Assembly (NCBI GenBank): GCA_026417735.1
Contig: JAOACR010000022.1
Coordinates: 1-33,089, forward strand
From: Kiritimatiellia bacterium
Lineage (GTDB): Bacteria > Verrucomicrobiota > Kiritimatiellia > PWTM01
DNA length: 33,089 bases
Reading direction: 5' to 3'
A program made the position numbers and the translations under genes. Under the pieces are notes generated by a model that saw only the letters and a program-made list of their open reading frames with translations, was not told where the DNA came from and did no database searches. Positions 33,003 to 33,089 of this stretch are shown one piece after another (position 1 is the first letter of the stretch; each line of letters begins with the position of its first letter).

Positions 33003-33089
33003 TCAACCGTTCGCCGCCTGAAACTCCCGCATGAACTCCACCAGCGCATCAACGCCGGCAGGCGGAAATGCATTGTAAATTGAGGCACG
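33003..33089 (-). CDS. serC: Phosphoserine aminotransferase, C-terminal end (partial)
   Basis: Only 28 codons and the TGA (33003-33005) are inside the window; the gene continues past the right edge. The peptide RASIYNAFPPAGVDALVEFM followed by REFQ matches the C-terminal end of SerC, where RASIYNA is highly conserved. SerC makes 3-phosphoserine in serine synthesis. The 67 bp between its stop and the tRNA hold half of the inverted repeat. Confidence 0.85.
   Translation of the reverse strand, partial: RASIYNAFPPAGVDALVEFMREFQAANG

Noticed and set aside
32669-33088. 139-codon open frame over the tRNA gene
   Set aside because: The peptide VAQLDRASASGAEGSAFDP is the well-known artefact of translating a tRNA gene. 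The tRNA and serC explain the sequence.
1-33089. CRISPR array, insertion sequence, prophage or defence island
   Set aside because: No direct-repeat array, transposase, integrase, phage or Cas-type motif was seen in any frame.

Overview
The window is high-GC bacterial chromosome carrying about 33 genes, nearly all with tightly packed starts and stops (4-bp ATGA or GTGA overlaps are the rule). A PEP-CTERM-anchored autotransporter-repeat protein, a heptose and surface-glycan cluster, a GH27 alpha-galactosidase and the general gene content suggest a Gram-negative member of the Verrucomicrobiota/Kiritimatiellota (PVC) group. That placement is an inference from gene content; there is no rRNA in the window to confirm it.

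Left edge (1-3332): the 3' part of a large secreted beta-strand-repeat protein ending in a PEP-CTERM sorting tail, then about 580 bp in which I recognise no gene. 3333-12531 (minus): one long apparent operon reading trpS, scpA, scpB, pheA, hisC-like aminotransferase, DAHP synthase, tyrA, aroA, cmk, plsC. It joins the entry step, the EPSP step and the terminal Phe/Tyr branch of aromatic synthesis to Trp-tRNA charging, chromosome condensation, CMP kinase and phospholipid acylation. 12532-12896: divergent promoter region between trpS and nusA.

12897-20347 (plus): a translation and ribosome-assembly run, nusA, infB, rbfA, truB, ribF, rplU, rpmA, obg. It ends with a 59-codon two-helix membrane protein that overlaps the obg stop codon. 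rimP and ylxR, common partners of nusA, are missing here.

20421-30882 (minus): leuC and leuD lead into a surface-glycan cluster: Wzx-like flippase, GT9 glycosyltransferase, NAD-dependent epimerase, SDR, Gfo/Idh oxidoreductase, phosphoheptose-isomerase-like SIS protein, transaldolase-like protein, HddA-like heptose-7-phosphate kinase and HddC-like nucleotidyltransferase. Read together these would make sedoheptulose-7-phosphate, isomerise it, phosphorylate C1, activate it as a nucleotide sugar and modify, transfer and export the product. A dedicated GmhB phosphatase is not present.

30988-33089 (minus): a secreted GH27 enzyme preceded by a 39-codon ORF that overlaps its start, then tRNA-Arg(CCG) enclosed by a perfect 11-bp inverted repeat, then the 3' end of serC running off the right edge. 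I saw no CRISPR array, insertion sequence or prophage.
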